A DNA stretch of 64,000 nucleotides from Branchiostoma lanceolatum (lineage: Eukaryota > Chordata > Leptocardii > Amphioxiformes > Branchiostomatidae): contig NC_089727.1 in assembly GCF_035083965.1 (NCBI RefSeq), forward strand, positions 16,754,769 to 16,818,768. Direction: 5' to 3'. This document shows positions 45,715 through 57,991 of this stretch, piece by piece. Position numbers and translations under genes: made by a program. Position 1 is the first letter of the stretch. Each line of letters opens with the position of its first letter. The notes beneath the pieces are model-generated. The model had not been told where the DNA came from. It saw only the letters and a list, made by a program, of their open reading frames with translations, and did no database searches.

Positions 45715-46932
45715 ATGGGCGACACGAATGGACACGTAAACGCTCGTAGCTGCTTCTTCTTTTCCCTGGGTATTTCGATATGTCTGACATTCCTGTTCAT
45801 TCTGTTTACCAACCGGCTTTGGACAAACCTGGAGACGTCCAGGTTTCGGGCTGTGACCAAAATGTCACGGCCAGATTTGATGACAACCGATCGTCATGAT
45901 GTGAGCCCGTCTCTGCCTGTCCTTGACCGCCAAGTGACGGCCTCAGCGTCGCCGCTGTCCACCGAAGATTGGAAAAACGAATCGTCGCCTTCCGTTCCAG
46001 ATCTTCCCAATCGAGAAGAGAAAACACCGATGCCGACAGAGAAGCCGACAGAGCTAGAGTCCTCACCAACACCGTACCTGTACCTACCCGCTTGTGATCA
46101 CTGTGGACTGGGAACTACATTGTTTCAGTACGCTTCCGCTTATGGCGTAGCAAAAAGCAACAATATGGGATTATTGCTCAATCCTTCCTTTAGGTTGTTG
46201 AAGGTTTTCGGTCAGCTAGACTTTGATGGAACCATGTTAGAGCAAGCCGTGAATTCATCGGGATTTAAGGTGTTTGAGGAGAAAAACGTACGAGTCTACC
46301 ACCCCGAGTTAGAGTCGCTAGGTCAAGGTCAACAGAACTGGACTCTGGGCGCAAGTCGGCTCCAGTCTTTTAAGTATTTTCAGAACTACGGGAACGACAT
46401 AAGAAGGCAGTTTACCTTTAACGAAGGCGTTAAACCTAAGGCTGACTCGTTTTTGAAGCAAGCAGCAAGCCAAGGTAGGGGCGTCGCTTCAAACTCGTCC
46501 GTCCCAGGATTGTTTGTTGGTGTTCACGTTCGCAGACGCGGACGCGGACTAACGGAGGGGTACGACTACCTACTGGGTAACCGAGTCGTAGGGGATTGGT
46601 ACCTCACACAGGCTATGTCTTATTACCGGGAAAAGTACGGAAACGTCACTTTTATCGTCTGCAGCGACGATATGGAGTGGTGCAAGTCGCACATAGCAAC
46701 GGAGACACACGACGTGTTTTTTTCGGAAGGGCGCGCGGCGGTGGAAGATCTGGCCATCTTGGCTTCCTGCAATCATACCGTGATGACGCTAGGAGCGTTC
46801 GGGTGGTGGGGTGGGTGGCTTGCCGGCGGAGAGGTTGTGTTCTACCGTGACTGGTACGTCAAGGGGTCCAACGTGGACGCACACTTGAAGGTAGAAGACT
46901 ACATGCTCCCCGCGTGGAAAGGAATGGCTTAA
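45715..46932 (+). CDS. GT11 (alpha-1,2-type) fucosyltransferase-like protein
   Basis: An intronless gene of 405 residues. Residues 12-36 are a single hydrophobic anchor after a short cytosolic tail, so it is a type II Golgi protein. A Ser/Pro/Thr-rich stem runs to about residue 115, followed by the catalytic domain. GT11 signs include LFQYASAYG near the start of the domain, HVRRR at 271-275, CSDDMEWC, and NHTVMTLGAFGWWGGWLAGG at 353-372. Members move L-fucose from GDP-fucose to the 2-position of galactose. In most members the first motif is HxRRxD; here the Asp position is taken by Gly/Arg, so catalysis may differ. Several N-glycosylation sites are present (NES, NSS, NWT, NVT, NHT). The exact acceptor cannot be told. 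Confidence 0.85.
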   Translation: MGDTNGHVNARSCFFFSLGISICLTFLFILFTNRLWTNLETSRFRAVTKMSRPDLMTTDRHDVSPSLPVLDRQVTASASPLSTEDWKNESSPSVPDLPNREEKTPMPTEKPTELESSPTPYLYLPACDHCGLGTTLFQYASAYGVAKSNNMGLLLNPSFRLLKVFGQLDFDGTMLEQAVNSSGFKVFEEKNVRVYHPELESLGQGQQNWTLGASRLQSFKYFQNYGNDIRRQFTFNEGVKPKADSFLKQAASQGRGVASNSSVPGLFVGVHVRRRGRGLTEGYDYLLGNRVVGDWYLTQAMSYYREKYGNVTFIVCSDDMEWCKSHIATETHDVFFSEGRAAVEDLAILASCNHTVMTLGAFGWWGGWLAGGEVVFYRDWYVKGSNVDAHLKVEDYMLPAWKGMA

Positions 46933-47769
46933 ACGTCTTAGAACCTGTTACCATATGCATAGGATGGATACCTGACTGTTGGACCAGACTGTCTATGGTG
47001 CACGGACAACAGACAGAAAGTATTACAATTTGATTGTGGATGAAAATTAGCTAATTCGACTGGATACCTGATCAAGATTTAGCAACAATATCGATGGTCT
47101 GGTTAAGATCATGTCTAAAATGGATCGCACTCCAAGAGTTACATCTTATCAGTTTGAAAGATTTCAAAACTGGGACAAGATTATTATGATAAACCCGGAT
47201 TTTAGTGTACAGTGTATATATATACACATGTTGTTAAATCCTGTTCATAGATAGATGAGATGTTTACATTATATTGTTGTTATCGCGTATACGGCTACCT
47301 TACTAATGGCATTGCTGTTAGTACGTAACCATACGATGTGAATTTGGTTTTGGAAGTGATAGGTCAAGTATGAAAGTGCTAAAGTCTTTATTCAAAACCC
47401 AAAATGATCGTCTGAAAACAAAGGTTCATTTTTCAATATAATCTTTATGATTTATATGGCCGGGTTGCACGTCTTTTTGCCATGATGTGTTTTATGCATT
47501 ACGTGCAGTTCGTCGGATCCATCCATGGTGGCGCTTTTGGAATAGCTAAATCACCGAACAAGTGGTTTTAGCACAAGTGTCATAAAATCACAGGTTTGCG
47601 TAGCAAAACCTTTGTTGGACCCGTTGGCATGTGGGGTGGCCGCGATATTGATTTTGTGACGTCGCAGGGTAGCTAGCCATACCATTTCATTTGGAGGGGT
47701 GTTTTGGGGGTCGCTAGCGTTGTCTCTGTTTTCAACAAATCGGCACACAACTATCACACATTCAACTCA

Positions 47770-47775
47770 AATAAA
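47770..47775 (+). terminator. Candidate polyadenylation signal of the fucosyltransferase gene
   Basis: AATAAA (in AAATAAAAATAAAAA) about 840 nt past the stop codon. It is the first clear candidate. Confidence 0.4.
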
Positions 47776-48825
47776 AATAAAAATTCATTACCAATTCATA
47801 TTTATAAAAAGACCCCGTAATCGCTAAACTTACATAGCAAACCTGAAGTATATGTAGCACAAATACTTATATCTATTTTTTTTCTTGCAATTGGATTCGA
47901 CTCCATCGCCATGTCAAATAACATCTGTTAAGATTTTCATGTCTTTAAACGAAGCCAATAATCTACATCTTAAAGATCAAAGCATACGATTACAAAGGAT
48001 AAAACATACATTTATATGATACTTGTTTGGTTTGAATAGTTGCCAATCCTCGCGGTCAAAGCGATGTGAATAGCTCGCCTGGGTACATGTTGTCAGTCAG
48101 TGCCCGGCTACAGCAGGCCATAGGGACTGTTTGGAAGGCGTTCAAGTTAAATGTTGGCGTGGCCCCTGGAATTGAAGGCGCGTTGTGACCATGTGCATGA
48201 TAGGATATGCGTGAGAACACAACCATCCACTTTTGTATCAGCAGATTCATATGTGACTTAGAACAGTCTTTGTTCTTATGAATGTGAAAGAAAATATTAG
48301 AATCTTTTTCTTGAAAAAAAGTTGTAAGAAAAAATTACTTAAAGAAAAAAATCTTAACTTGTGGACAAAATGCTTTTCTTAAACACAGAAAGCTATCTTA
48401 TTTTAAGGATTTTTTTCTGTGTATAAGAAGTAAGAAGAAAAAGAAGAAAAACCATTTTTGGTAGTGTTCTAGCAAGCGGCACGTCGTCGAGTCCTATGCG
48501 GAGACTGTACTCATCGGTTGCAGCTGCAATGTATGGCTCATCACGCGAATCCTAACGTAGATACTGATGACGGACATCCGAACCATGTCTTTCTACTGTT
48601 CTCAAAGCCACTTAAGGAAGAAGCTGGCGGGAAAAAGGCGAATGAAGACATGGCAATCCCCTCTCTCAACATCTGCTTGGAGACCGTTGATGGCCAGTTG
48701 GGATACCGCAGTTGAAACGGAAATTCCACTAACCAAGCAAAATGTTGGGAGGGAAGATCTTTCTTTTACGTTTTGTGTGTTTTGTTGTCTTTTAAGTCAT
48801 GCTTTTACATCTTGCAGCATACATA

Positions 48826-49208
48826 TAATAATAATGATAATAATGATAAATGATAATAATGGTTTATTGGTCAGAAATTACCCGTGCAATGACAGCCAGT
48901 GCTGAATTGCTGCAGGGTTTACAATCACATACTTAGTAATACACAACAGATACATTTTTGCTCCACACTTGTACTTTGTGGAACTGTCGCAAGGGTCTGG
49001 GCGGCTGCCATTCGGCGCCAGCAGGTGACCTCAATACGACCTTCCCCAACCGAAGTCATGATCAGGTACCCATTCACACCTGGGTGGAGTGAGGAAAGTC
49101 GTATAAAGTGCCTTTCCCAAGGGCACAACATCGGGGCATAGTAGTGGTTTCGAACCCGGGACGTCTCGGTTCTGGGCGAAACACCCTACCGATTGAGCCA
49201 CACGATAC
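48826..49208 (-). mobile_element. tRNA-derived SINE with AATAAT-type tail
   Basis: Near-identical in layout to 8728-9104: a B-box-like GGGTTCGAAACC, the GGGAAAGGCAC body and an ATT/ATC-rich tail on the minus strand. From 46.95 to 48.83 kb no gene is recognised. Confidence 0.75.
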
Positions 49209-49665
49209 ATACTACAACTATGACATCACGAGTCACCCAAATCCAATTTTATATAGCATATAGGAGAAGTCTGGCCTACTCTGGCTCAGTTGCATGGAAT
49301 AAAACACAACCACACATTAGGGCGGCTTCGTCCATCCATGTCTTCAAATACCTATTGGATCATACATAATTAGCCCTTGAGTGCAAATATGGACTGGATA
49401 ACGGATTAATGACTTAATTATGTACTATGATGTATTCATGTATTTATTTATCTAATTATTTATTCAACTATTTATTTCGATGTATTTTCCATGATTGTAT
49501 TGATATCGGTTACGTTAAGTTTACGTTAAGTTTATTTTTGTACCGTGACCCCTGCCCCTCCGTTTCACTTCGACCTTGTCGAAAAGCGGCCATATTATGG
49601 CCGAACAAGCATTCGAAGTAAAATAAAGGCTTTGACTTGACTTGACTTTGACTTGAATTTTGGTC
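49209..49665 (+). mobile_element. Non-LTR retrotransposon 3' end with (TTGACT)n tail
   Basis: A frame from about 49220 to a stop near 49370 reads SLAYSGSVAWNKTQPHIR and then SIHVFKYLLDH. This is the conserved ending of ORF2 in L2/CR1/Rex-type elements (SG..WN.LP..IR....F...L). About 270 bp of 3' UTR follow and end AATAAAGGC plus CTTGACTTGACT repeats. It is 5'-truncated and inactive. Confidence 0.75.
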
Positions 49666-50482
49666 GCCGTATGGTACTCTGCGGTCGCCGTCTAGCATGT
49701 TGTCTAGTAGAAACAAAAAACGATACTTCAAACGTATGGAGGACCGACTGTCAGAAAGCAGGGCAGTCCCAGAGTCACAGGGCATTACATTTCCAATAAT
49801 TCGTGCGATTGATTTTATAGCTGTCATGCTTCAAAGTGACGCCCGCCCCACCCAGGCATTGACCGCAGTGGGCACACACTTCAAGCGGCGGTGCGGTCAA
49901 TCCGGGCCGACGGAGGGCGAGACAGCGAGGTCCGCTGGGTATGCCTTGATACGGAATAAATAGGAATAGGAGCCAGACACACAGTATGAGTCCTTGTGAT
50001 ATCATTTCACCGCCCCACCCCTAACTGTACCCGAAACGTTTTGAAGATTTGAAAGCATCTTAAAAGTCTTTTTTCTTAGAAGTCTGGTTAGAAGACGGAA
50101 CGAAAGTAAACGTGACGAGAATGTGTCTAGTCGGTGTCTTCAAGGTCTCTTAAGGGGTCAAGGCACAGAGCGAAAAAAAATGTTCATTTATTTATAAGAC
50201 GCTTAGTTTTTTCCTTCTTTCTAACAGATACAGTAAAACTAGCAGTACTGCTAAGAGAGTGTCCAAACGGCATCTTTCATTGTAAAAGTCATTGCAATAT
50301 CTTATCTATACAAGATACAGTTGTTATTAGGACATCAGGGAGTTTTAACGTAAGCCCCAACGGGTTTTACACTGATAAACATGACAAATGACTGTAACAC
50401 ACACAACCACATGTGTTTGGCCCACTTACGCGGTGTTGTGTGGTTCAGGTTCACATTCATTTTCAACGCCGGGGTGTCTTTC

Positions 50483-50598
50483 TGATCTCCAAGCAGATCT
50501 CCACGGTGCCAAAATTGTACAAGCTAGCCAGAGACGTTGTCAGACTCTTTCTGCCAGTTGGATACGGTCTTTGCAACCGTTGGGTCTGCTTGGAGACT
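50483..50598. repeat. MITE, TAATCTCCAAGCAGATC family, partial
   Basis: GATCTCCAAGCAGATCTCC at the left and GGGTCTGCTTGGAGACT at the right. The interior CTGCCAGTTGGATACGGTC is shared with 54498-54655. Confidence 0.65.
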
Positions 50599-50864
50599 TT
50601 CATGGCACAAGTAGTTTTCAAACATATATATATTCCTCAGATCGTCTTGGATTGTGTCGGAGGATTTCTCGACACGTTATGCAGTTGTCTATAGAGTATA
50701 TAACGTGATATGTGAAGTCAACATCAAGGTCATGAGAACCCTGTAAAACCGGAACACGGAATTCCCATTAAGTTCCAACCAGAGAACATTGTTACAGATC
50801 CTGCCGGCGACCCTGTGGGAGGGAGGGGTGAAGTTTACCGAGTTATTTTCATGTAGACCTCGGC

Positions 50865-51033
50865 TAATCTCCAAGCAGATCTACACGGTGCACCGAAAAT
50901 CGTATATGCTAGCCAGAGAAGCTCCAGTCAGCCGGGTACTGAGCCGGTGCGGACTAGAGCTTACCCGGCTGACTGGAGCTTCTCTGGCTAGCAAATAGTT
51001 TTCGGTGCACCGTGTAGATCTGCTTGGAGATTA
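50865..51033. repeat. Perfect-hairpin MITE, TAATCTCCAAGCAGATC family, 9-bp duplication
   Basis: The 169-bp element is inverted-repeat over nearly its whole length (TAATCTCC ... GGAGATTA). The 9-mer GACCTCGGC flanks it (50856-50864 and 51034-51042). A second element is inserted directly to its right. Confidence 0.85.
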
Positions 51034-51049
51034 GACCTCGGCTACAAAT

Positions 51050-51441
51050 CATCCTCGTCCACCAGGACCTTTCCGCTTGACGATACATCGCTCGCGGAAA
51101 AGGCCCTGGTAACACGGGATGGCATCCATGGTTTTTGCAGGTCGAGCCCCCAAAACAGCTTCAGCCAATCAGAGGGGTTAAAACCCATTTGCGTCCACTC
51201 ATCGGACGCAAACGCGCAAAGAACGCTGGGAAGCTATCAACCAATCAGGTTACGTGTTACGGCTAGCTCATTAATTATTCATGAGCTCCAACTGCCGTTT
51301 GTGCAAATAAGGGATAGCTCATTAATTATTCATGAGCAAGTCTCGTGGACCTGCAAAAACCATGGATGCCATCCCGTGTTACCAGGGCCTTTTCCGCGAG
51401 CGATGTATCGTCAAGCGGAAAGGTCCTGGTGGACGAGGATG
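51050..51441. repeat. hAT-type MITE with about 100-bp TIRs and 8-bp duplication
   Basis: The arms (51050-51157 and 51344-51441) begin CATCCTCGTCCACCAGGACC on both strands. The 8-mer CTACAAAT flanks the element (51042-51049 and 51442-51449), as expected for hAT insertions. The middle has two copies of CTCATTAATTATTCATGAGC. Confidence 0.85.
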
Positions 51442-51961
51442 CTACAAATATACCTGCTAGGTCTGATCAATCGAGATATTGAACCGGAGCTGGAAAAAGA
51501 GAATGAACGAAGGGAGATGAGAAGAAAAAAAGTGGATGAATCGATGGAGGATCGATGTTTGGATGTGGACGAAGAAAGAAAGAAAGAAGAACGAAGGAAG
51601 GGGAGGAGGAAGTTAAAGGCTTTAACACTTGATATTTAGAATGCATGTACTCTGAACCCAACGTAACTTCCATGTCTCAATAAAACTCAGTCGTCCCAAT
51701 ATGTAGATGTAATAACGAGTTACCAAAACCTGCTAGCCGCACGATGTGGTGCATATGTATGAATCTGGCTTGGTTTGTACAAGAAGGTTAAACTCCTCAG
51801 TTTCTACAAGGCTTTAGAGCTCCATCGTCACTGACGCTGAGACTACAACAAACCGGTTTGCGCTAATTAGCAGTGATAGAAAGAGAGCACATGTCTGCCA
51901 TTAAGAGTGGTGTACTGATTGCCATGAACCGTTTCTGTGCATGTAAATTGACCGAACACTT

Positions 51962-52201
51962 TAGCCTCCGTTGCAGGCTCTGAAGCGGCTTTTGGGGGGC
52001 TAAATAATACACTTTCTGCAGCCACCCCGTAACTATCAGCCACCCCGTAACTATCAGCCATCCTGTAACTATCAGCCATCCTGTAACTATCAGCCGCCTA
52101 GGCGGCTGATAGTTACAGGATGGCTGATAGTTACGGGGTGGCTGCAGAAAGTGTATTATTTAGCCCCCCAAAAGCCGCTTCAGAGCCTGCAACGGAGGCT
52201 A
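51962..52201. repeat. Hairpin MITE with 8-bp duplication
   Basis: The element TAGCCTCCGTTGCAGG ... CCTGCAACGGAGGCTA folds over its full length around GCCGCCTAGGCGGC. The left arm has extra copies of GTAACTATCAGCCA. GAACACTT flanks it (51954-51961 and 52202-52209). From 52.21 to 54.49 kb no gene or clear repeat is seen. Confidence 0.85.
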
Positions 52202-54497
52202 GAACACTTGACCTATGACATGTCAGGTACCTTCCCCGACCGCACAGTTCCGACTTACCGGCCTGATCGTCCTGTGCTATGGTCACCTAGCGGGAAGTGT
52301 TATGATTTCAACCTGGTGTGGTGACAGGTCATCGCAAACAGCAGTGATAGTCGATGCCACCGTGAGGCCACAAAGAACATCCAAACGAGGAACTTCAAAT
52401 TCGTCCGTGTCCTGTGACTACTTTTCCCCAGGTTTGTGGTCTGTACCGCTTGTTTTATGAAGTGTTTCTTGGTACAAGCATGTGAAATGCTAGTATGTCC
52501 TTGTTATAATAGAAGAATGCATTGCGATCTGTGGCATTGCTGGGAATGGCCCTGCTGGTACCCTTGAAATCTTCTGCAACTCAACTTGACATCGGTATGA
52601 ACTTATACACCGTTTTTTACGGTAATCCATTATGGAAATTCGACAGCTTATCCTAACCCCTTCAATTCCTCTATAGCTAGATCTGTTGCATGATTTCAAT
52701 TTGCTGTCACTTTTCACCCAAATCATTTAAAAAATACACAAGATATGTCATCTATTTACAATAGAACCCTGGCCACTTCCTGTTATTTTTGTCCCTCGTA
52801 AAATGTTCAGTCTTAGATTTCGTATCAGTTGTTAGCAGGTGAGACGCAACAGGATGTCAGTCATAGAAAAATGCAAACAGACCGTAACTTACGATAAAGA
52901 CCGAATAGTATGACATAACATCATCTACCCAGTTCTGACTGAAACCAAATCTCGTCGCTTGTTCTCACGAGAACAGGCGTGACGATGGACGGACACCTGC
53001 ACAAAGAAACTGTCCCACGAGTTTTCACATTTGTCATCATAAGTTTGTAATCGTAGATCTTTGCAGGCCGTGAACTCTTCGTGGGGATATAGAAAAACAA
53101 CTCCTTTAACTAATAACACGGGTCATTAGTGTTCAAAAGTCTGGTGGATTCCTTTACTCCCAGTTGTACATTCTTGCCAAGGGGACAGTGAATGGCGGGC
53201 TAACTTCAGCATGAATCCAATATGATGATAAGCCAGATAAGGTAAGATGGCTGCCCATATATCAAGATGTTTATCTCTGTACATTAGTAGATAAAGTGAA
53301 CTGATGCTTGTCAAGTTAGATTAGTTCAATCTTTGCGAGTCAACTCATATAAAGGACGATGACAAGTTGCCATTTGCCGTATACGCGTAAGCCCAATACT
53401 GTGTGCCATCAGCATGTTTGATTGCTTATCTAACGTTATGCTGTTTGTTTGTTTGTTTGTTGTTTGTATGGCGTAATCATTATATTCAGGGCTAGGAATA
53501 TTGTCAACATGTGAAAGGCCTTGATCGTGTTATGCATAAACAGCCTTGTCGTTGTCCGAGAGGTCGTCATGTGTGCCCGTAGCTATAGCCGCAGACACAT
53601 ACGCCGTACGAGTTTTTTTTTGTTGTTGTCCTACGGTGTTATGTGAGAGTATGACTATGATATGGATCTATGGTGAATATCACAACACAGCTGTTTTGCA
53701 CGACACGTCCATAAGTGTCCCAAGCGTGTCCTCAAGTTACTGTCGTTAACCTGATGTATGGCGATAGTTTGGATAGGAATTGGGGAAGGAGGCACTCAAG
53801 CTAACCGACATCTTTCGCACCGCAATCGTCCTTCAGTAACACAGCTGCAGGGTTCACGTTTAGAACGTTTTATTCAGCCTTTTACACAGACCGAGTTCGC
53901 CGATGTGGCTTCTTCAGTGCCTAAGGCTTAAAATCTGTTGTATGGCGTTAATTTGGGTCTTTCCTATGGATGTGAAATAAGCGTGCCCATAAGACAATAC
54001 CAGGACCACTGATGAGTTAGTGTTTCTTGTTCACTCATTGCCATTTCCACTCCTTTTCTCTCGGCCCCTCATGCGCGACGTCTCGTAATGGGAGAAATAT
54101 TTTGGGAGCATGACTTTGCATATGACCTCTCCTGGTCTTTGGTTGGATTGCATGTTGTAAATGGTCTCGGTGCCAACAGATTCAAAATTTCTAAAGACAT
54201 TGTAAGCGTCTGTCCTCTTGCTCAGAGTGTAGGTTAGTCCGATGTTCCTAGCCGCCCGCCCGACTGACCGACCAGTGGGCCCCTGACAGCGAGAAATTGT
54301 GCAACACAGGCTTGGTGAAGCAAAGGAATTTGTTTATAGAACATCCCATGAGACACAGATTAGTCCTAATGTAGACGTTTACATGAGGAATGAAAGGACA
54401 AACGCGAGTGTCACTTGCTAATTGTCACGATTTCTTCTGTCCTCTGAGACAGTGTACATTTTACCATTTCCCTCTAGTAACGTTGTTCATTCGAGGC

Positions 54498-54655
54498 TAA
54501 TCTCCAAGCAGATCTCCACGGTGCCAAAATCGTACAAGCTAGCCAGAGAAGCTCCAGTCAGCCAGAGAAGTTGTCAGGCACCGTCGGGTTGCAATAAAAA
54601 CTCCTTCTGCCAGTTGGATACGGTCTTTGCAACCGTTGGGTCTGCTCGGAGACTA
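54498..54655. repeat. MITE, TAATCTCCAAGCAGATC family, with 9-bp duplication
   Basis: TAATCTCCAAGCAG at the left and CTGCTCGGAGACTA at the right are flanked by ATTCGAGGC (54489-54497 and 54656-54664). From 54.67 to 56.03 kb nothing is recognised. Confidence 0.85.
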
Positions 54656-56029
54656 ATTCGAGGCTTAAGTCTGACTATTGTGAGGAAATTGGTGAAATTT
54701 GACGAGTGAGAAAAACGCGTGGGAGTGAGAAAGGCTCATGCTTATACAGCAAATGTCATAGGGCATATTTTCAACGCGTGCTAACTAAACTCTGAGGCTT
54801 TGGTCGACGTCGTGGACTCGGGGGACACTTTTCTGGCAGTGCCAATTCCTCAAAAAGTCTCGCTAGCGGGCTTCTTATGACGCAAGGGGACCGAAGAAGG
54901 CTTAGGAGGTCTCTAAAGAAAAAGTGCAATCCGTCATAGGAGTGTAAAAGGGCAAGAACTTTGAGGTACCGAGCTCACGGCGTTTGCAATGGAAACATAA
55001 GTGGATGATATTGATAGATGCATTATGATGATATACCGTGAGAAGACGTTTTGTGTCACCAGTACGGAAACAGAATGTCTACATGACGGATACTCGCCTA
55101 GCAGAAAACAGGGCGTTTGGACTGGTCTACAGACTTGCTACACAGCGACTAGACTTGACAGAAGTCTGAAACCACGGCTGAAGATGTGTCAGGTTTCTCG
55201 TACTGTCATTGGGCAATTCTTGAAGTTACCAACGGACACAGCGACGCCCACTGACCAATGATTTATTTCTGAGCACTCTCCTTCCTTTACCCAAGGTATA
55301 ACTTGCAATACCGTGTCGACTGAGGCCAGAGCAGCACATCATCAGATTGGAGGCACAATGCGATTGCGACGAAGAGACAGCGTCATCTTTGAAAGCTATT
55401 AAAGGTGGGACCACTTGCACAGCTTGTATGTAGAACGGGTGTCTAGGGTTTTGACTATGGTAGCCTGGTGCGAATCCCTATTTGTCTCCATGTATATTTC
55501 TGCTATCATAAAATGTCGATTTGTTCTATGAATACTAGTAGAAAATGATATGGAACAGGTGAATGCATTATTAACACGAATACATCACTTGGTACGCGTT
55601 CAAGTTCGTATCTGGTACCTTGGGGTCTTTAGCAACCTTAGAACTTCAAATTCTCCTTTCGACGTGGACGACTGGCTGTCGTGTTCAGACTACAGATAGA
55701 GAAGTGTGATAAGAAAAGGTCTGTAGAAATGATTAGACGTTTTTGGCACTATCCCCTCAATCATTCCTTAGAAACGATTCAACTAGATAGGTCATTACGA
55801 ACGCACCGTGACTTAACGGACTGACAGAAATCTCAGTTCTAGTTTTGAGGTTGTGCTTTTATGGGTGGTGGGGGTGACTGAGCTACACTCGTACCTATTG
55901 GAAGAGACGGCGAATGAAACCACTATTGTTCTAACAGACACCTTATCAACATTGCTATCTACTGCCTAAGTAAGCGTTTTCTCATTCTCGCTATTCATGG
56001 TCACGCCTGTGTTTTCGTAGACATACATG

Positions 56030-56244
56030 TACTGTAAATACGGAAATGTTCGCGGTGGTTTTATGTTCGCGGTTTTCGCGGCAACCGTTTCACCGTGAAC
56101 TTAAAACCATCGCGAACATTTTTGTCCAATACTGTAGCAGTATGTGACTTAAGCGCCGCCGCAAACTTAAAACCACCGCGAACACCCCATTTTCGCCTTA
56201 GCACGAAATAAAAACCACGCGAACTTAATTATGCATCTACAGTA
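56030..56244 (+). repeat. GTTCGCGG palindromic MITE, copy 4
   Basis: TACTGTAAATA... to ...CTACAGTA, same orientation and layout as 45408-45626. Confidence 0.85.
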
Positions 56245-56591
56245 GTTTGGAACAGCATTCTTTTGAACGGTTAAAGTGCTTGAGGAAGGGGGTGTTGGCT
56301 TGTTAGTCTTGAGAGCAGAACAAGATGCTTTCTTGTTTTTACCACGAACGCCGCTGAGTGAGATGATGTGTCTTTGGTCTCTAGAACGTTTCACCTGTAT
56401 GTATTGTCTCCTACGTGAATGGATGTGTTGTACTAGCGAGTTGTCCCAGTGCTTTAGCGGGGACATTCTGGGATGTTTCAGTCGTTACAGGTGGTTTTAT
56501 GGTTGATAACTTGATACTATGTCCATCGCGACCTTCTAACGCCGTAGTGTTCCGACTATACACTTTTCTCTATAAGCACCTAAATACTACA

Positions 56592-56795
56592 TACTGTAAA
56601 TGCAGAAATGTTCGCGGTGGTTTTATGTTCGCGGTTTTCGTATACACGGTGAGCTCTTCACCGCGAACTTGAAACCACCGCGAAAATGTTTGCCCTACTA
56701 CACTGTAGCGCTACTGTTGTTTCAAACGCGAACTTAAAACCCACCGCGAACACTCCATTTTCTCCCCAACGCGAAATCAAACCCCCGCGAACTTG
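56592..56795 (+). repeat. GTTCGCGG palindromic MITE, copy 5, right end lost
   Basis: The left end TACTGTAAATGCAGAAATG is intact; the right end breaks off before the GCATTTACAGTA. From 56.8 to 57.82 kb the sequence is AT-rich with no gene signal. Confidence 0.75.
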
Positions 56796-57824
56796 CCGAG
56801 ATACAGCCCCGCTGTGACTCTTTCATACGGGAAACGCCGCCCACTCTTTTAACAGTGTAACCAATAGAGAATGCAATTAGTAATGTAATGTATATATTTA
56901 TCTATACGTTTATCTATGCTTTACATATACACGTAAATGATTCTGGCTTTTTTTGCTTTTCTGGTGGACGAAAAGAAATGGATCGGTAAAAAGGAGGAAA
57001 TTATTTGCTATTGGCCCCAAAACATCAACTAGGTTCCGCACCATATTGGCAAAGCAAAGAACATCTGCAAGATATACAATATATACACTTGTGCATACTT
57101 GCGTGAGTTACCGTGTCCACAACTGAAATATCAACACACTTAACACAAAAAAACATATCTCTCAAACAATGAACTGTATATACAGATATGTTCGGCACTT
57201 CCTCGAGTATGTGAAGACCACAAAGAACTCACATCTTACGGAGCTGCCATTATCTTAAAGAATTATGTGGAAACAACATTACCAAAGAGCAATGTTACGC
57301 TGCAAAGATGGAGTTCTTAGATAAGAGAAATTAAAAACCGTGGGAACTAGATGATTTTTGAATTTATTGCATGCAGAAAGGTGATACGTTACCAGTCGTA
57401 GACATCACCTATGCGACGGTGGTACTTTTTCGGCTCCGACTTTGGCTGTTGGCGACAATTCGAAAACAGATGTTTAAGGAAAGATCATACTGTTTTAATA
57501 CTGTGTTTTCTGTTTATATATACACATATGTATCAGCTGACATGTCTACATGTTTTCAGTACGAGTAAAAACATAGCCCGCCTCAAATGTCAGTAATGAT
57601 AGGCGACGACATTTTCAAAATATATTCTAGTTTGTGTTTTTAGGTTTATGTGTTTATGCTAGAGATCGTTCAGACTCATTTAGAAAACGTCTGCCCCCTT
57701 TTCTTCATAACGTTCACCAATTGCCGGAAAACAACTAACACATGCGTAATGATTTAGTAGCGTTTACGATGTACTTTATAGTGTTTCAACACCCACAGAT
57801 AAAAGTATACGCGTACCATATGCA

Positions 57825-57991
57825 TAGTCTCTACCAGACTAACTACGCCAGCTATAGGGAGAATATTTACCGGGGTTTCACTTGCAGGCATATTGGACCC
57901 TCTCTCCGTAGCCGACTCCCTTCATACAATTCACTCTCTTTGGCCAATTTCTACTATTTTCCCAGCGATCCGCGGAGGCTGGTAGAGGCTA
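57825..57991 (+). repeat. MITE, TAGNCTCTACCAG family, with perfect 9-bp duplication
   Basis: TAGTCTCTACCAG ... CTGGTAGAGGCTA flanked by CCATATGCA on both sides (57816-57824 and 57992-58000). It is shorter than other copies because the middle is deleted. Confidence 0.85.

Noticed and set aside
51301-51639. Lys/Glu/Arg-rich 112-codon frame
   Set aside because: It begins inside the hAT-type MITE and continues in purine-rich simple sequence; no domain or splice support.
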